A DNA stretch of 64,000 bases. Source: Thuidium tamariscinum. Lineage: Eukaryota; Streptophyta; Bryopsida; Hypnales; Thuidiaceae. The notes under the pieces are model-generated. The model saw nothing but the letters and a program-made list of their open reading frames with translations, had not been told where the DNA came from and did no database searches. The position numbers were made by a program, and so were the translations under genes. This document shows positions 35,881 to 49,338 of the stretch, one piece after another. The stretch is taken from assembly GCA_947034885.2 (NCBI GenBank), contig OX344756.2, forward strand, positions 23,977,489 through 24,041,488. The letters run 5' to 3'. Position 1 is the stretch's first letter; each line of letters starts with the position of its first letter.

Positions 35881-38800
35881 AATTATTATTTTTAAATTAA
35901 TTATTAAAGTTTTTAATTTTTTTTTTAAATTACTATAATTTTCAATAATTCAATTCTTTCATATTTTCTGAAATTTTTTAATTTACAAAAAATTTCAAAT
36001 TTCAAATTTCAAACCAATAGTTGGTTGAGTGCATAGGGAACAATTTTGGGGAACAACCTCAAAACAGTTTCTTAGAGACCTAAAAATATATCTTATGGGA
36101 TCCTCATGAATGAAACTGCAATATATATTATACTCTATATATGAGACATGGAATGGTTCCTTCTTAAAAAATTTCGCTTCAAATTTACGTGCAAAAATAA
36201 GAAAAAATTTAAGTCTGATTTGGAGTTGAAGATTCAAAATTCTAATTCAAATTTTTTAATATATATAATAAAAATTCCAAAATAGAAACTAGAAAACATA
36301 ACCTCTACCATGTCATTTTAGATCCACCCTTGTGCATTCCATTAAGCTTAGTCTTCAATTTTGTATTTGGCATCTGAAGAACAAGTAGACAACTTAACCA
36401 ACTTTGTTTTTAATAAAGTTGGTCAAATTGTCCACTTGTTCTTCAAATGTTGCAACCTTGATGTCTAGGCACTAAATAAAAGTTCAGAGCTTAATTTTCA
36501 AATCTTGGCTAAGCAACTGAAAGTGATATTGATTAATTATGATGCAACTACTAGCATATACATGGAAGATTCTCAATAAACTACAATAGAAGAGCTCCTT
36601 TACCTTTGTTGTAGAATCGTTAGTAGCCATAAATCACAAATTGTGGCTAAGTAGGAAGGAAGGTATCCAACTTTGAATCACCAAATGCTAAATTCAATAT
36701 CAACAAATGCCAAACAAGAAATCTCATTACCTGAATGTTCTTGTTGGCCCTACTCGGTTATCCTATAGACAACCCAAAGGCAAACCAGTAGACATATGAT
36801 TAGACTAAAATGGCTTGTAATATGTCAAGTGCATGAGAATTTGGAACTCTAGAAGGTGGTGAGTTGATTCAAGTGTGTCACTAGAAAATATAGCCATGTT
36901 AAATCTGAGTGACCAATCTAACCAATGAGAACATCACTTAGAGCAATTTCTAAAATAAACCCTACTAATAGTAATTAAATTTTCAAAAACCTCACAAGAC
37001 TATCTAGATTCTCCACTTGCAAAGTGAAGCTAAGACCCCAAAAGATTAGTCTTTGTTTCCCCTCATATATAAGGCACCATCTTTGATCTTGATCTTGGGG
37101 CAATAATATGAAAGATTTGTTAATTTTTTAAGGAGCAAGAATTGTTGAACAACTACTCCTAAGCTCCCATGATTAAAATATATCTTAGTCCAAACAATTG
37201 TCTTGAACCTTTCAAATAGATGCATACTAAAGATGACCTGGGCATATTCAAGTTCAAATTTTGGAAATAACTTTTTGCCCTCCTTTCTAGACACCACGTC
37301 AAAGATCTAATGTTTAGTACTTAGATTCTTTGAGTGTGCAAAATTACTAACTTCTAGAACATCATACGGTTGCAGTAAGAATTAACTAATCTTGTAATAG
37401 ATCCTATTACTTTCTAGTGTTTATACTGGATAGTGGCTTTTCCTTCAACTGAAATAGAGACCAGACCATTATTCAACAATCTGTAAGAAAACAAGAAATG
37501 TAAAGTTTAATTATGAGATGTGTTTCTTTAGTGATACAAGAAAATAGGTAATCGATAACACCATTTCAAACATTCTTTAGTAGCTTGATAAAGCAAGTTG
37601 AGTTAAGATAACAAAAAACAACTCAAATTGTAGACTATGTACCAAAATTTGTAAAAAATATATGAGTACTAATAAGGATAAAAAAAAGGTTATATGGCTC
37701 CTAACTTCAAAAATGTAACTTCTAATTTGTGATTTGATTGCCTACAAATATCTTGAAAAACTCACTCTTTAAGTCCTTCCAAAGTGATGGTCATCGATGT
37801 CCCAAAGTGCATGATACATATTGACCAAATGAAAAATATTGTTCACAAAATTCTAGATTTAGAAAATGCCAATAGACAAGCCCCCAATGCATGCTCTTCT
37901 ACCTTGAAAGCTCTCAAAGCTTATTAAAATTCTACAATTTATGTAAAAAGAGAATCCTATGAGCTTCTACTTAACAAATAGATTAGTACAAGCATGAGAG
38001 AGGTCATAGTGGGTAAATTGCAAACTAGTTGTTCCAAATACATCATTTACTAATATTGTAAACCAAGGCCATGCTACACCTAGCTAATTGTTATGTTATG
38101 TAAGACAATTTCTAACATTTTAATAAAACCTTTAGGGGGCAAGTTTTCTACTAGTGCTTCTAAGTTCTAAACACAAAGATTTTATGCTTTGAAAAACAAG
38201 TTGGTCAAGAGTACATGCATGGGTTAAAATTTTTTAAATGAACTACAATGAATGGTAATAAGAGAAATAGACAATTTTCAATTATATACACAAAGATTAT
38301 TGAACAATAATAAATGAAGAAAGAATGGGAAAGTTGCACGATGCAATACAAAGTACAAAGTATGAAGGTTAAACTCAACACATTGCATCACTCATTTTTA
38401 TAAATATTCATCATGGCATGTCCCAAGCAACTTCAAAACATATTCAATGCTATGGAAGGCATTTTTCCACAAGTGTCGTTCACCACCACATATGAATAGA
38501 GAATTGAAGGGTCATCCATACATTGCAATATGAACATTGGATTAATGTAAGATATTGAAGAAACCATCCTCATGCAATAGAGTTGGAAGTATTTTATATT
38601 TTCAAAAGAGCATCAAGTGATACATGTCCACCTAAACTATTACTTGTTCTTCAAATCTATGAAGTATGAACCACTATAAGAGGCATGGGCCTTTGTTCTC
38701 TACCTCCATTCACTTCAATATTTAGGATCATTGTTACCCTTCAATCATTGTGTGTATTGAATCTTCCCTCTTTTTTTCTCCTATACAAATTATTTGAAAA

Positions 38801-41219
38801 CGTGCATTCTTTAGATAAGAAAGCACCTTAAATGAGACATGTGGACATGTAGATGGTAGAAGCTTGAAATATGTTCAAAAAGACTAAAAAAGAAGATGAT
38901 CTAAAAACAACTATGGTGTCAATAATTGTATATTAAATGAAGGTACATTGTTTTAAGATTTACTAGACAATGTCATAAAGAGAACCTTCATTGTGTTCAC
39001 CATAATTCCTAAGAAGGTCTCCTAATAGTCGACAAAGGCATTTCTATGATGCACATGGATGCTTCCATTTGACCATAGAGAGACATCTTTATAAATGATA
39101 ATGAAGATTTTGTTCATGATGTTGCTTAAAAGCTCTTGAAATAAAATCATTTCACTAAAATCCATGCTTCAATTGCAACACACTACATCATTGCACAACT
39201 TAGAAAAGACCAAAGTACAATAAAACAAGGCAAACAAGCAATATGATTCACAAGAGACTATATCAAGTATGAATGAAATACATGTTTTTAAGGATATTGA
39301 ATTCTCATACCACCTCTGTTTGATGTTGAAAGAACAACACCTTGTAAATTTGTATGTACTAATATAGCACTATTGACATCCTACACGAGGAACTAGCACA
39401 CATTGAGGTCATCAATTCATATTGCTAGTATTATAAACATTCCAATAAATTAGAATGCAAACTCTTGAAAAACTTTTAACCTCCAAAATTCATTAAACTT
39501 GACTTCTACATCTTCAGATGTCTCTAGGACCAAGGCAATTGTAAGAAACACATGTACTATTATGGTAACTATTTTACTTGCCTAAGCAATTTTAAAGCAT
39601 AACTATCAAAACAATGGCCCAAAGTAGCTGAAATTCATAGTGAAGATGAATATGACCATTTAAAACCTAATCTATTTTATTAATTTCAAAAATTGAATTG
39701 ATAAGGAATATTGATTTTCAAAATATGATTCATTAGGGGTTTTATGTTGAAGGTACTATTAAATATCCATTCTTTAGATTTCAAAGTTAAAATTTTAATG
39801 AGATATTTTTCTAATAGACTTGCAACAATTGCAAAAAAGATCAACTTTTGGAGTCATGAATGGACAAATTTCATTTTTTGTTTTGAATTACTCTTCTATT
39901 TCTAATAAGTTAAAATGTCAAAGTATCTATTTTCTTGCAATTTCCCACTTTTTTGGTTCTAACTTAGAGAATTATTCCATAGTTCATCTTCTTGGGGTAC
40001 AATTGAGTTATTTGTAAAATCCTCCCCCTTTTGGACATGACTTTTTTTGAAGTTGAGAAAAGTAACTATAGTTGAAGCGTCAAACTTTTTTAGGCACCAT
40101 TTTGATGGAAAAATAAGTTTCATACCCACTTTTATTTCGACTTTTTTTAACTCAACTAGCTTTTTCACAAAACTCATGGGTTTAAACCCTAGTTTAGTGT
40201 ACTTTACAAATAACTCAAATCTCCTCAAAAGATCTAAACATTGCCCATTGTATTTAAAATCGTTTTTTCTACTCTTAGAGCACTAAATAAAAATACAGTT
40301 ATTGGACCAAAACGCAACGGATAGTTTAGGTGTTTCTTGCAATCACCCACCACTTGACCCTGGGTAAGCTCGTTAAATCCATACTCTGAAATGTCAAAAT
40401 GTCACATATTAAAATAAATAAAACTCTCTAGAGTGTCTGCATTTCTACAAGTCTTCGTGTCAAAGGGCTAACCAAAAATTCGATGAAGCAAACGGCAGTC
40501 TTGCCTAGTCGCAAAACTTTCATTTGCCTAAAACCTGGTTGCCTGAAAATACAAACAATGGAAACAAATGCAGCGGGATGAACAAGGTTTAAATTCGCAA
40601 AGACATTTCCAACAAAAGTCGCGACTCATCATGATGCCCATACACCATTATAGTATCCTACATCTGGTGCGAAGCGGATGAACTGAACAAAAGACATGAG
40701 ACACAGAGATGCAAAACAAAATTAGACATTGAGAATGAAGAATCAGTGGAGAGAACTCTTGGATTAGCTGCATTTAGAAATCAGAGTCTCTTAAAATACG
40801 CTCAGAAAATGGAAAGACAAACCCACCCACTAAATAGCGCCCACAGCTCATCCTCATTAACAGATTCCCTATAAACAATGTGTTGCAAGGAGGACTGTCC
40901 TTTCTGTTCTGCATAATCATCCAATATAATCGTTTGCAGAGATAAATGCTACTTCACTATTGTCCTGTGCTCACTGAGTTGGACATGGCCCATTTCAGCA
41001 ATCTCCTGAGAACATCCATCACTCTCTAGCTATGCAGCCAACCTCTGAAGTCACTCTGTAAGATTGCAAGTTGCTATATTCACGATCAACCACCTCCTAG
41101 CCTATGAGCTTCCTACTAAAAAAAGCTGAAATTTGTAAGAAGCCATCGAAAGTGAACACCAAAACAAAGCAAAATTTTACGGAAAAGGATTGAGCCAAAC
41201 AGGTTGAGTGAGGAGATAC

Positions 41220-43306
41220 CTGGACTGGAGCATAGCCAGATGGCGCTACTGGAGATGGTTGTAGTGCCGGACAGGCAGCATACTGATCAAATGGTGCTTG
41301 TGGCGGAGCACAGCTTCATTTCAACACCAAACCAGCATATTCATTATCCTAGTCAATCACTCCCTGTCCCACTAAAAGCTTCCCAAACTCTTCCTGCAAA
41401 GACTGTAAATCAGCCTAATTAGGAAGCTTTTAGTGGGACAGAGGGAGTAATTTATACGTATGTGTATAGACATGCAATTCAGTTGCCCCTCACTCGACTC
41501 TAAACGATGACGGAAGTTTATATGAAAACGAGTTTATCTGTATACAGCAAGTTGGTTACATTCGAGGGCCCCAAGCAGGCGCAGGAACTGCCATAGGCTG
41601 AGCAGGATAGGCAGGAGGATATGCTCCAGGATAAGGAGCTGGAGAGTAATCACACCCTGCGCACATGCACTTACTTGCGTCGAATCCTGTATTGAGGTCG
41701 CCCGTCACTCCTGAGCACCCCTACTCTAAAAAAATTAGATGTCACCAACAATTGTGAGATGTTTGAGTCAAGTCCATGCAAAAATCATCATAAAAATGCA
41801 AAATTGAACCACAAACCCTCGGACCAAGAATTCATGGTTTTAAAATGACCGCGTCGACTCATAATAATCTGAAAAGCATGATTCACAGGAATCGATGAAG
41901 AACGATCCATGTATTGGCCACAAAATTAAAAAAAATTTAGTTAATGGGAATTCTCCTCATGAATTACTCATAGATGTTGAAAACGCACGAGCACAATTTG
42001 GGCTTCGTGCTCCTTTTAGGATTAAATTTAGGTAACAATATCAGGTAAGCTGGCGCTGAGATTCCTGTCATAAAACCACGGTTATTTAGAACATATGAAC
42101 TTCCAAATTTTCAAAGAGTACCTCTCTTCACAAACAGGTTCTTTTGGGCCAGTTCGGCTCGCAATACAGAATTTGTATCCCCATCAAAAACCAAGTTCTG
42201 AATCCAGACACACAGAGTTAAGTGTGGGTTGAGATGATTAGTTGATTGAATAAAACACTACGGGTTATTTCTAGTGAACAAATGCCACCAGATGACTGCT
42301 ATGTAGACAATCATACGTCCCACGGACCTATAGTGCCTTATCAAGGGGCAGGTGAAATTCGCCATCTCAGTGCCTCATTCAATCTAGTATGTCGTGTTCA
42401 CAAATTCCGAAACCCCAGGCAATGGGCATGCATAAACCAAAGTCACAAGGTCAGACAACGACATTTTCAAAACGACATGGAGATGTTACGTGATTCTGTA
42501 TCCACCTGCAGAGCATCGCGTGCAGCCAGGCCATACTCGCTGTGGAAAATAGCGCAAAACCCATAGGCTGGTCACACTTGAAATTCATCTGTGACGCTTC
42601 GTAACCTGGCCACCACCGCAGCAGGTTTTGTAACTCTCGTTCTTTTACATCCAGAGGGAAACCTAAAACAAAAATAGCACGTACCTATCCAAACCAACAA
42701 CAATCACCACAGCAATCAAAACTTTAGTTTTATACGATAATCAATCTGGACCGATTAACCCGCATAAATCTAGCCGCCTATCTAATCGAACAGTAATCCG
42801 ACGTGCATTCTCTTACAAGAAAGTTGCAATCATGTTTTCATTCACAACTTTCCATTCGCAACTCCACCAACCCCTCCAACAAATGCAGCATGGACGTCAC
42901 AGACAAATACACCACGCAGTGATCATGGAGTCGTGTATTTACATGAAGTGGCAATGCAACAGCTCAGCAATTCAGCACTGGATTTCTGTAACAATGACTT
43001 GAAAGATGCGTCTTGCATTTCAAACGTTCTAAAAGAGCTGATTTTTCAAAACAGTTCTTCAGTAGCCGAAAGACTGATTAACAATGAACTTCAGATGCAA
43101 TCTTCTAAGTGACATTCCGCACCTTAATTACCACAGTGAGGTCGTCTCACAGCAGTCAATGTCACGAGAGCAATCAAGCACAGGAAAGAATAGACAAGCA
43201 TTACAGAAGCATCACAGAATAGAAAGAACCTCGTCATTAGCCGGATCGGCAGTTTGCGGCAGCGGCAGACTAGAACCCATTGATTGTACTGAGGCGGAGC
43301 TGCCAT
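41220..43306 (-). pseudogene. RRM RNA-binding protein gene (RBPMS/hermes-like plant family), decayed and truncated
   Basis: Exons on the minus strand: about 43306-43230 (N-terminus with SSLPLPQTADPANDE), 42662-42506 (FPLDVKERELQNLLRWWPGY ... MGFALFSTA, then EYGLAARDALQ), 42197-42122 (NLVFDGDTNSVLRAELAQKN, LFVKRG), 41710-41560 (VTGDLNTGFDASK ... DYSPAPYPGAYPP) and 41313-41220 (APPQAPFDQYAACP ... APVQ). This is the first RRM and Pro/Tyr-rich linker of a plant RNA-binding protein. Exon phases fit throughout, but a single-base loss shifts the frame between FALFSTA and EYGLAARDALQ. The N-terminal MAAPPQYNQ and SSLPLP segments are in different frames. I could not place the short exon with the first RRM strand or find a second RRM downstream. 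Several Cys residues stand where related proteins have Arg or Gly. The decay call is likely, but an error in the sequence is possible. Confidence 0.65.
41360..41447. mobile_element. Stowaway-type MITE in an intron of the RRM gene
   Basis: An 88-bp element. The left end CTCCCTGTCCCACTAAAAG is the inverted match of CTTTTAGTGGGACAGAGGGAG on the right. CTCCCT ends and a TA on the right side (41448-41449) are typical of Stowaway. The left flank is CA, so one target base has changed. Confidence 0.85.
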
Positions 43307-43760
43307 GCTTGCTCGCTCCCTCCCTCCCTCCCTTTCTGTCGCCACCCGCAGTTCACTCTTTCTCAATCGATGTATTCTGCCAGCCATGGACTGTCCTGCT
43401 CCACTAAGGGGGCAGGAAAAATCTCACATAATCTCACAAACCACGATTCCTAACCCTAATTCAAGAATCTCTTCAAATCTCTGGACCTCAAAGCCTCCTT
43501 CAAATCTCCACGGCCCCTGGGAACCCTTCGCGTCCTCGAATCCAATTTATCAAAGCAATGCGACATTCCCGTCGACGCATTCCCAAACGCAGCAGCAGCT
43601 CAATGAGACTACCAGCAGGATCCATCTCTTCCTTAGGGGAAAGAAGGACCTCGATCTGGCTTGTTATGGACCCATTTGCAGCAAAATTTGAAACCAGGTG
43701 GAGACTGGCGATTACAGCTCCGCGCACTGACGAATTGCGAATTGCGAAATTGCTAAGCTA
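43307..43760 (-). promoter_or_regulatory. 5' UTR and promoter region of the RRM gene
   Basis: A less AT-rich stretch upstream of the first exon on the minus strand, with GAATTAGGGTTAGGAATC (telo-box-like) and GGGAGGGAGGGAGCGAGC just before the start. Overlapping frames of 75-128 codons on both strands have no recognised domain. Confidence 0.4.
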
Positions 43761-45691
43761 GATGCAGAATGGTCTCAAATCTGAATTCATTCAGAGTCTG
43801 GAGACGGAGGACCTGCTTCCTGTAGTTTGCAATTGCAGATACATGAAGTTCATAAATTTTCAAAAAAATAAAATGGGGGTAAATTTCTTAGAATTATCAG
43901 AGTCTAAACTTGGAAAAGCTTTAACCCCTAAAGTACCATTGTCCACTTTGGGAACAAAATTAATTTCAGGCTTGCTCCAATAGTCTCAATATTTGTCGTG
44001 ATTTTCTGAAACTTTTGGTGAAGATAGATAAAACACATTAATTTCTACAAAATATTTTATATATATAGGAAGAAATTATAATTTCTGGCTTAAAAAATTA
44101 TTGAAATGCATTGATTTGTGTACTATTTGATGTAGCTATATAGATATGATTTACTATGAATTATATTTTATAACTCTTGTTTGAGAGTCATCATTAAATT
44201 ATTATTCTAAATACATAATTATAAATTATATCTTTATAATTCTTGATAACAATAATATAGTGTTCAACTATTCATATATTAGTGATTTTTGTTGGTTGTA
44301 AGCAAGGTTGATAAAACACCACTTGGTTAGGGTAGGTCACCTACAATCAACACTTTAAGCAATTCTACATATTGTGTGGCCATTGAATCAATATAAGAGA
44401 TTTTTTTTATTACATTGACAATTAAAGATAATGATTTTTTTTTAAAGTAATAATTTTTTAAATATATATGGATATGCAATGAATTCTTGAAAATTCTAAT
44501 ACATAGTCAATCCCAAAGATTTGTTTGCATTGATGTATGCAAAATTATACATTTAAGGTACATGGTTGGAAATGGGTGTTTCTACCTCAATGCAAGCAAA
44601 TGTTGACAAGGCAATGGGAAAGAACAATGATACTCCCCTCCCTCCTAAAAAAAGGTTCACTTTGGACCACATGTCTTTTATAGATTGTTTTGAGTAGGTC
44701 CCATGGAGGGTTTTTATTGTCAAATTTTAGTTAGGATACAATGAACACACTTCATGTTCTTAAAGATATATAATTTGCACGTTTTCAAATTTATGCTTCT
44801 CAGTAAATGGTCAATAAAATTGGTATCAAATGTTTGTGACACAACTGTAGACACTATTTTAATATTTTAAGACGGGTGGAGTCTAAAATCATGCGGCAAC
44901 CAGATGAAACGCCAAAGAAAATGATAGACAAAACAGTCTGGAATAAAAGATTAAAACATAAAACTAAAACTAAAATTGCAAAACCATTATTCACAGTAAG
45001 ATGTTTTTTTAAAATGAAACTCCATAAAACCATAGAAATAAACTATTATGACTGAAAACATTTCAATAATGTGGAAATAACATTAACCCCTTCCAAACCA
45101 ACAATGCAAATCTTCAATGTTGAGTGAATTCAAACAACCATGTCGTATGCTTACAAAGGCATTTTTTCCCCTACATCCAGATACTTGTGTTAATTATCTG
45201 ACTTCGTCGATTTTGAAAAATCTTCTCACTAAATACCCCGTCCTTACAGCTATCCCTCTAAAAAATATCAGAGTTGGAAATCCATACAATTGATGACAAA
45301 ATTTGGATTAAGATCCTGTACATCCTCAAATGCCGCTAGTCAACAGCACTGAGTGAAAATATTTGCTGTAATGGCAATCTGAAAAGAAATAAGGAATATA
45401 CTTGTGCAGAGACAAATATAGACCTATTTCAAAATCCTAGATCCTAAAAAATCAAGCAAACTTGAAAGTGAATGAATAGGGATAGAGTCGGAGATTAAAT
45501 TGAAGTGGACATTTGAGTCACTAACAACGCAGCCGCTCGAACTCTTCAGATTCTCGTCTCATTCTCTAAAATTTGTTCTCATTGCAACCATTGGCCAGAA
45601 ACCACCTTGAACCGAAAACGATGGGGCGTGAGAGCTCCCTCAGTCCTTGACAATGCACGGTACCTGACAGTCGACACTATTGCGTGGCTGT
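43761..45691. other. AT-rich intergenic DNA without a recognisable gene
   Basis: No gene is seen. Single TTAA-CCCC ends of the piggyBac-like pattern occur at 43921 and 45083. A fragment of the ACACCC-family element end lies near 44567-44587 (GGAAATGGGTGTTTCTACCT). The last 200 bp may be 3' UTR of the OPA3-like gene. Confidence 0.45.
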
Positions 45692-47462
45692 TTAGGCGGG
45701 ATCTGAGGAGGTAGTAGGGAACGCTGTGCGTACACGGCCGTTCTCTTCGGGCTTGCTTACTCCTGGAATCCAACTTGTGAAGCCTCGCCCTTTTACAGTC
45801 CGCTCCAACTCGTTGAATTGTTCACGAATCGTGTCCACCTGAACTGCTACAATCTCATACCGCTTCCTAATGTCCTGAAGATGCGAACATGACACGAGAT
45901 AATAAGCGAGGATAGGAGAACTTAGACTGTTAACTAAGAGGAGACCAAGGATTCATGGTTCAGAAATTACCAAATCACACTGAAAAATAATTATTCAGAT
46001 GAGGCCATACATTATACGGAGTACCATCGAAATTAGTGACGAGGAATTTGCATGCATTGGTCAATAAATAAATAAAACTTTAATAAAAGAAAAGTCCCCA
46101 TGTGATCTACTCAAAAGTCCCCATATGACCTACAAGTTGGAAGTCGTTAACCATTGGTCCTGAAAGGCTATCGACTACCAACTTCATAAGCAGGGACACA
46201 ATATATAACATGTCATGTGCTGTGCCGTATGTTGCGATAAATCCAAAAACCTTCTTCAGCAGTGATAAGAGCTCCCTTCTGAATCAAAATGGTTCAGAAT
46301 CTAAGATTTTCTATTACATGGTCTACAGTAAAGACAATAGGAAAACACAATAAAATGAAATCTGAAGCAGTTAAGTTTCCAAAAATGAAATCTGCATCAG
46401 TAAGCAAGAGGAGCTATGGGTTCAAAGAGGGGGCTGACTTAAGATCTACCTCCATCTCTTGCTTACGAGCTTCTTCTTTCCGAGCTTCAGAACGAGCACT
46501 CCGCTGAACTTCGAAAATAACAACAGCTCCACCAACCTGCCACGCAAAATACAGTCATAGAACAGAGGCAGACACAATTTAGATCCAGATTCAAGTTCAC
46601 CAAAGCATTTAAAGTGTCCTTCAAAAGTATGGTTGCAATACACAAATTTAGCCAGTGGGGCACTCAAAATAGGATGTGCAAACTATTGACGGAGTGGATG
46701 CCACAGAGTTAAAACCAGACACGTACACTAAAGATGAACGCTTCGCCAAGGAAGTCGGACGCAGCCTGTACAGCCTTCTCCTCATTCAATGGCCGGATTT
46801 CAACATTTGTAGCATGGCTGTAGATCCGCCTTTGCAAGTTCACTTGAAATCTATGGTTAGCCTGCAATTCATCAGCCTTTCAATGACTAATGTATTTGCT
46901 TCAGGCAAATCAAATGAAATTCAACCAACTGCTTCTAGCTATCACCGTGATTACCCAGACTCACAACAGCACATGAAAGCCATACTCGTGACGAATACCA
47001 TGTCTCAATAATCCTAAAATGCGCACAGGTTGCTCTCCTACGCAACTCCTAACTCTAGCCTTCTCTCAATATTACTAGGCACGTAGTACGATAAATATAT
47101 TTGTAAAGCTTCTACAAACTGATACATCTATTTGCAACGTACTCGCCTGTTTCAGTTTGTAAAGATTATACAGACGATCCACAGTGTTTGCTCTCACTCT
47201 GAGTCATGCGCGCGCAACCTGAAGGTTATGGAGCTGGAAGATTGAACTATTCTTGAACAAGAGTCCTGATGGAATCGCCTCGATACGAGCCAGGTGCGCA
47301 AATGCGACAAAAATCTAAGCAATAAACACTCACCTGAGCGAAATTTATGATAATTTCTCGAAAGCGAGGATGATGCGTCGCCTGCTGCTTCAATCTGTTC
47401 GCCAACGGTTTGCTGAGAGTCCTCAACACCAGCGTCCCCAGTTTTGCAAATGGAAGAATCAT
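45692..47462 (-). CDS. OPA3: OPA3-like mitochondrial protein (4 exons)
   Basis: Exons on the minus strand: 47462-47334, 46861-46727, 46536-46450 and 45874-45692. All junctions are phase 0 with AG|GT-type signals, giving 177 residues. The N-terminus MILPFAKLGTLVLRTLSKPL, then NRLKQQATHHPRFR, is the diagnostic OPA3 start. Exon 2 carries RIYSHATNVEIRPLNEEKAV and exon 3 the membrane/charged junction VGGAVVIFEVQRSARSEARK. Exon 4 is a coiled-coil-like tail (VDTIREQFNELERTVKGRG) ending in a polar extension. OPA3 is known from mitochondrial membranes and is needed for normal mitochondrial shape in animals; its plant role is poorly known. The gene looks intact and full length. It is divergent from the ORF at 47854, and its promoter side carries a TTAGGGTTTT telo-box at about 47590. 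Confidence 0.92.
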
Positions 47463-47853
47463 CTTGCGCTAGAAACTCCGACAATCAACTCACCCTTTCT
47501 TCAATCAATTGCTCTAACGCATTGCATACGCTCAGAGAAATTCCCTGCGCATTTCCCCAGAATTGTAGCACAAGCTGAATTCCCAGGAAAACCCTAACAA
47601 CAGAGTACCATGATGGAATTCTTAAAAACTAGGGTGACATTGAATGCTGCTTCATCGGTACAACAAGATCGATTGCAGGAGAGCTTATTTCCCGCTCTAA
47701 GTTTCCTGGTCGTAATAACCCAAGACACCAACTGATCTCGCTCGCTCGCTCGCTCACTGCATTCCCAAGCAGACTCTGAAACATATCGCACCAAACGATA
47801 GAACAATTGCAAAAACCTCAAACCCTAAAAAAGCCTGCGATTGAATTTTGCCG
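47463..47853. promoter_or_regulatory. Divergent promoter region between the OPA3-like gene and the 47.85-kb ORF
   Basis: It holds AAACCCTAA on the plus strand near 47590 (telo-box for the minus-strand OPA3-like gene) and AAACCCTAAAA near 47820, just before the plus-strand ATG. GCTCGCTCGCTCGCTC lies at about 47737-47755. Paired telo-boxes facing out suggest a bidirectional promoter. Confidence 0.45.
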
Positions 47854-48171
47854 ATGGACGAAGAAGTGAGCCCATCCACTGCAATAACAGACTTTGAAAT
47901 AGAGTGTCGAGGCATGAGAACTGTGGAATTCGTGATTGCTACTCCATCTCGAGATGACGGGCGACTTTCTGCAGCAAATCCACGAAGCTTCTGCAAATTG
48001 TGGGTCTCCACTTGCGACCGTGGGAGAGAGAAGCAAACCTTGGCAGTGGGCAATATTTTCCTGTCGAAGTGCAAGTTCGAGATTACTTCAATGGGGATAA
48101 TTATTCAACAAACTACGTGTGATACTAATTTATCAAAGTCACACTATTTTAAATATGTGAAGATTATATAA
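47854..48171 (+). CDS. Possible orphan 5' coding exon, unrecognised
   Basis: A 105-codon frame starting MDEEVSPSTAITDFEIEC, right after a telo-box and a short leader. The first about 75 codons are of gene-like composition and contain PSRDDGRLSAANPRSFCKLW. The sequence then turns abruptly AT-rich near 48090 and the frame ends by chance. No domain is recognised. It may be the surviving first exon of a gene cut off by repeat insertion, or a chance frame in the promoter region. The opposite strand also has open frames here. Confidence 0.3.
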   Translation: MDEEVSPSTAITDFEIECRGMRTVEFVIATPSRDDGRLSAANPRSFCKLWVSTCDRGREKQTLAVGNIFLSKCKFEITSMGIIIQQTTCDTNLSKSHYFKYVKII

Positions 48172-49338
48172 GTAAAATATCACCAAAATCCATCAAAATA
48201 AAATTTTATGGCGACACTAATTTTCTAAGACTTTCATTTTGAAAACACATTCTGAGTACTTGCAAGCTAGGTGGCATGAGATTTGTAACTTGTCTTTAAA
48301 ATTATTGGATTCTTTTGAATATCATCTAATTGGAAATCATCTTCCTAGCCACGGTTCTTCTTGTGTATGACCATAATATTAAAATTGTATACATTGTCAA
48401 ATTTTGTTTTATTGTTGTGTTCTATTTTTCAATGAAATACAAACTTCAATTTTTTGGAAATATGTTCTTGAAATTTCTTTAATTATTGTTTTGTATAAAT
48501 TTTAGAAACAAACATTTTTACACTTGCATTTAGGAAATGCACCATGCTTATCATTTTACTAATTTTTTTCATATGTTTTTAATTTAGTTTTTCTAGAGTT
48601 CATATTATTCTAAACTACCCTCACTTTGGTACAAAATCAATAATTATTCTTTATAACAAAGGTATTATTGTATTAAAGAAAGCCTAAAAATTATTATCCC
48701 AATACACATTTGCTTCTCATGGAAGATAGTGATATTTCAACTTTGCACTAATTTAAAATAGTGTGAGTTTGAAAAATTAGTTTCACCCACATATGTAAGA
48801 TACATTAGTGTCTTTAATATTGCATAATTATTATTAAACTAAAATTGCAATTTTTTCAAATATTCTACTAACTTTCAAAAAATATTTCTTGCAATCATCT
48901 CACATTCATGATTTAATATTCTATATTAACCCCTAAGTGTTCAATCTAATATAATAGGAATAATATTCACAAATGCATTGTAAAAAGAATAGCATCTCCC
49001 AAATATATCTAAACTAAGTAAAGGTTTTAAAGGGGCTAAAAAATTCAAGAGCTTTATTATAGAAAACTATAGATGTTTGAAACATGATCTACAATCCCCA
49101 AACACTTGAACAACTATTGATGTACAACAAAGGTAGATATTTATATAGTGTGAAATATCAATTAATTAGTATTGGCTCCTTTAATACCCCTATTTAGTAT
49201 ACATTTGATTCATTTTGAGCAAGCTTCTTTTGACTATTTATTACATAATTATTCTTGAATCTTCTTCAATGAATATTAGTAGAATGACACAACACATTCA
49301 TTGTCTACCTAGTGTATAGTTTGAGCATCAAGGCATTA
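48172..49338. other. AT-rich intergenic DNA without a recognisable gene
   Basis: Only very short frames. One unpaired TTAA-CCCCTAAG end is at 48926. Confidence 0.5.

Larger units (their letters stand above)
32647..40300. other. AT-rich intergenic DNA, probably old transposon debris
   Basis: About 7.6 kb without a recognisable gene. The longest frames are under 90 codons. Two copies of the dispersed CACGTCAGAT-type repeat lie at 34258-34357 and 35772-35880. The first part may be the decayed remainder of the gag/protease element, but I saw no reverse transcriptase or integrase motif. Confidence 0.45.

Noticed and set aside
43305..43691. 128-codon plus-strand ORF
   Set aside because: It overlaps the first exon and 5' UTR of the minus-strand RRM gene, and its sequence is low-complexity Ser/Pro without a domain.
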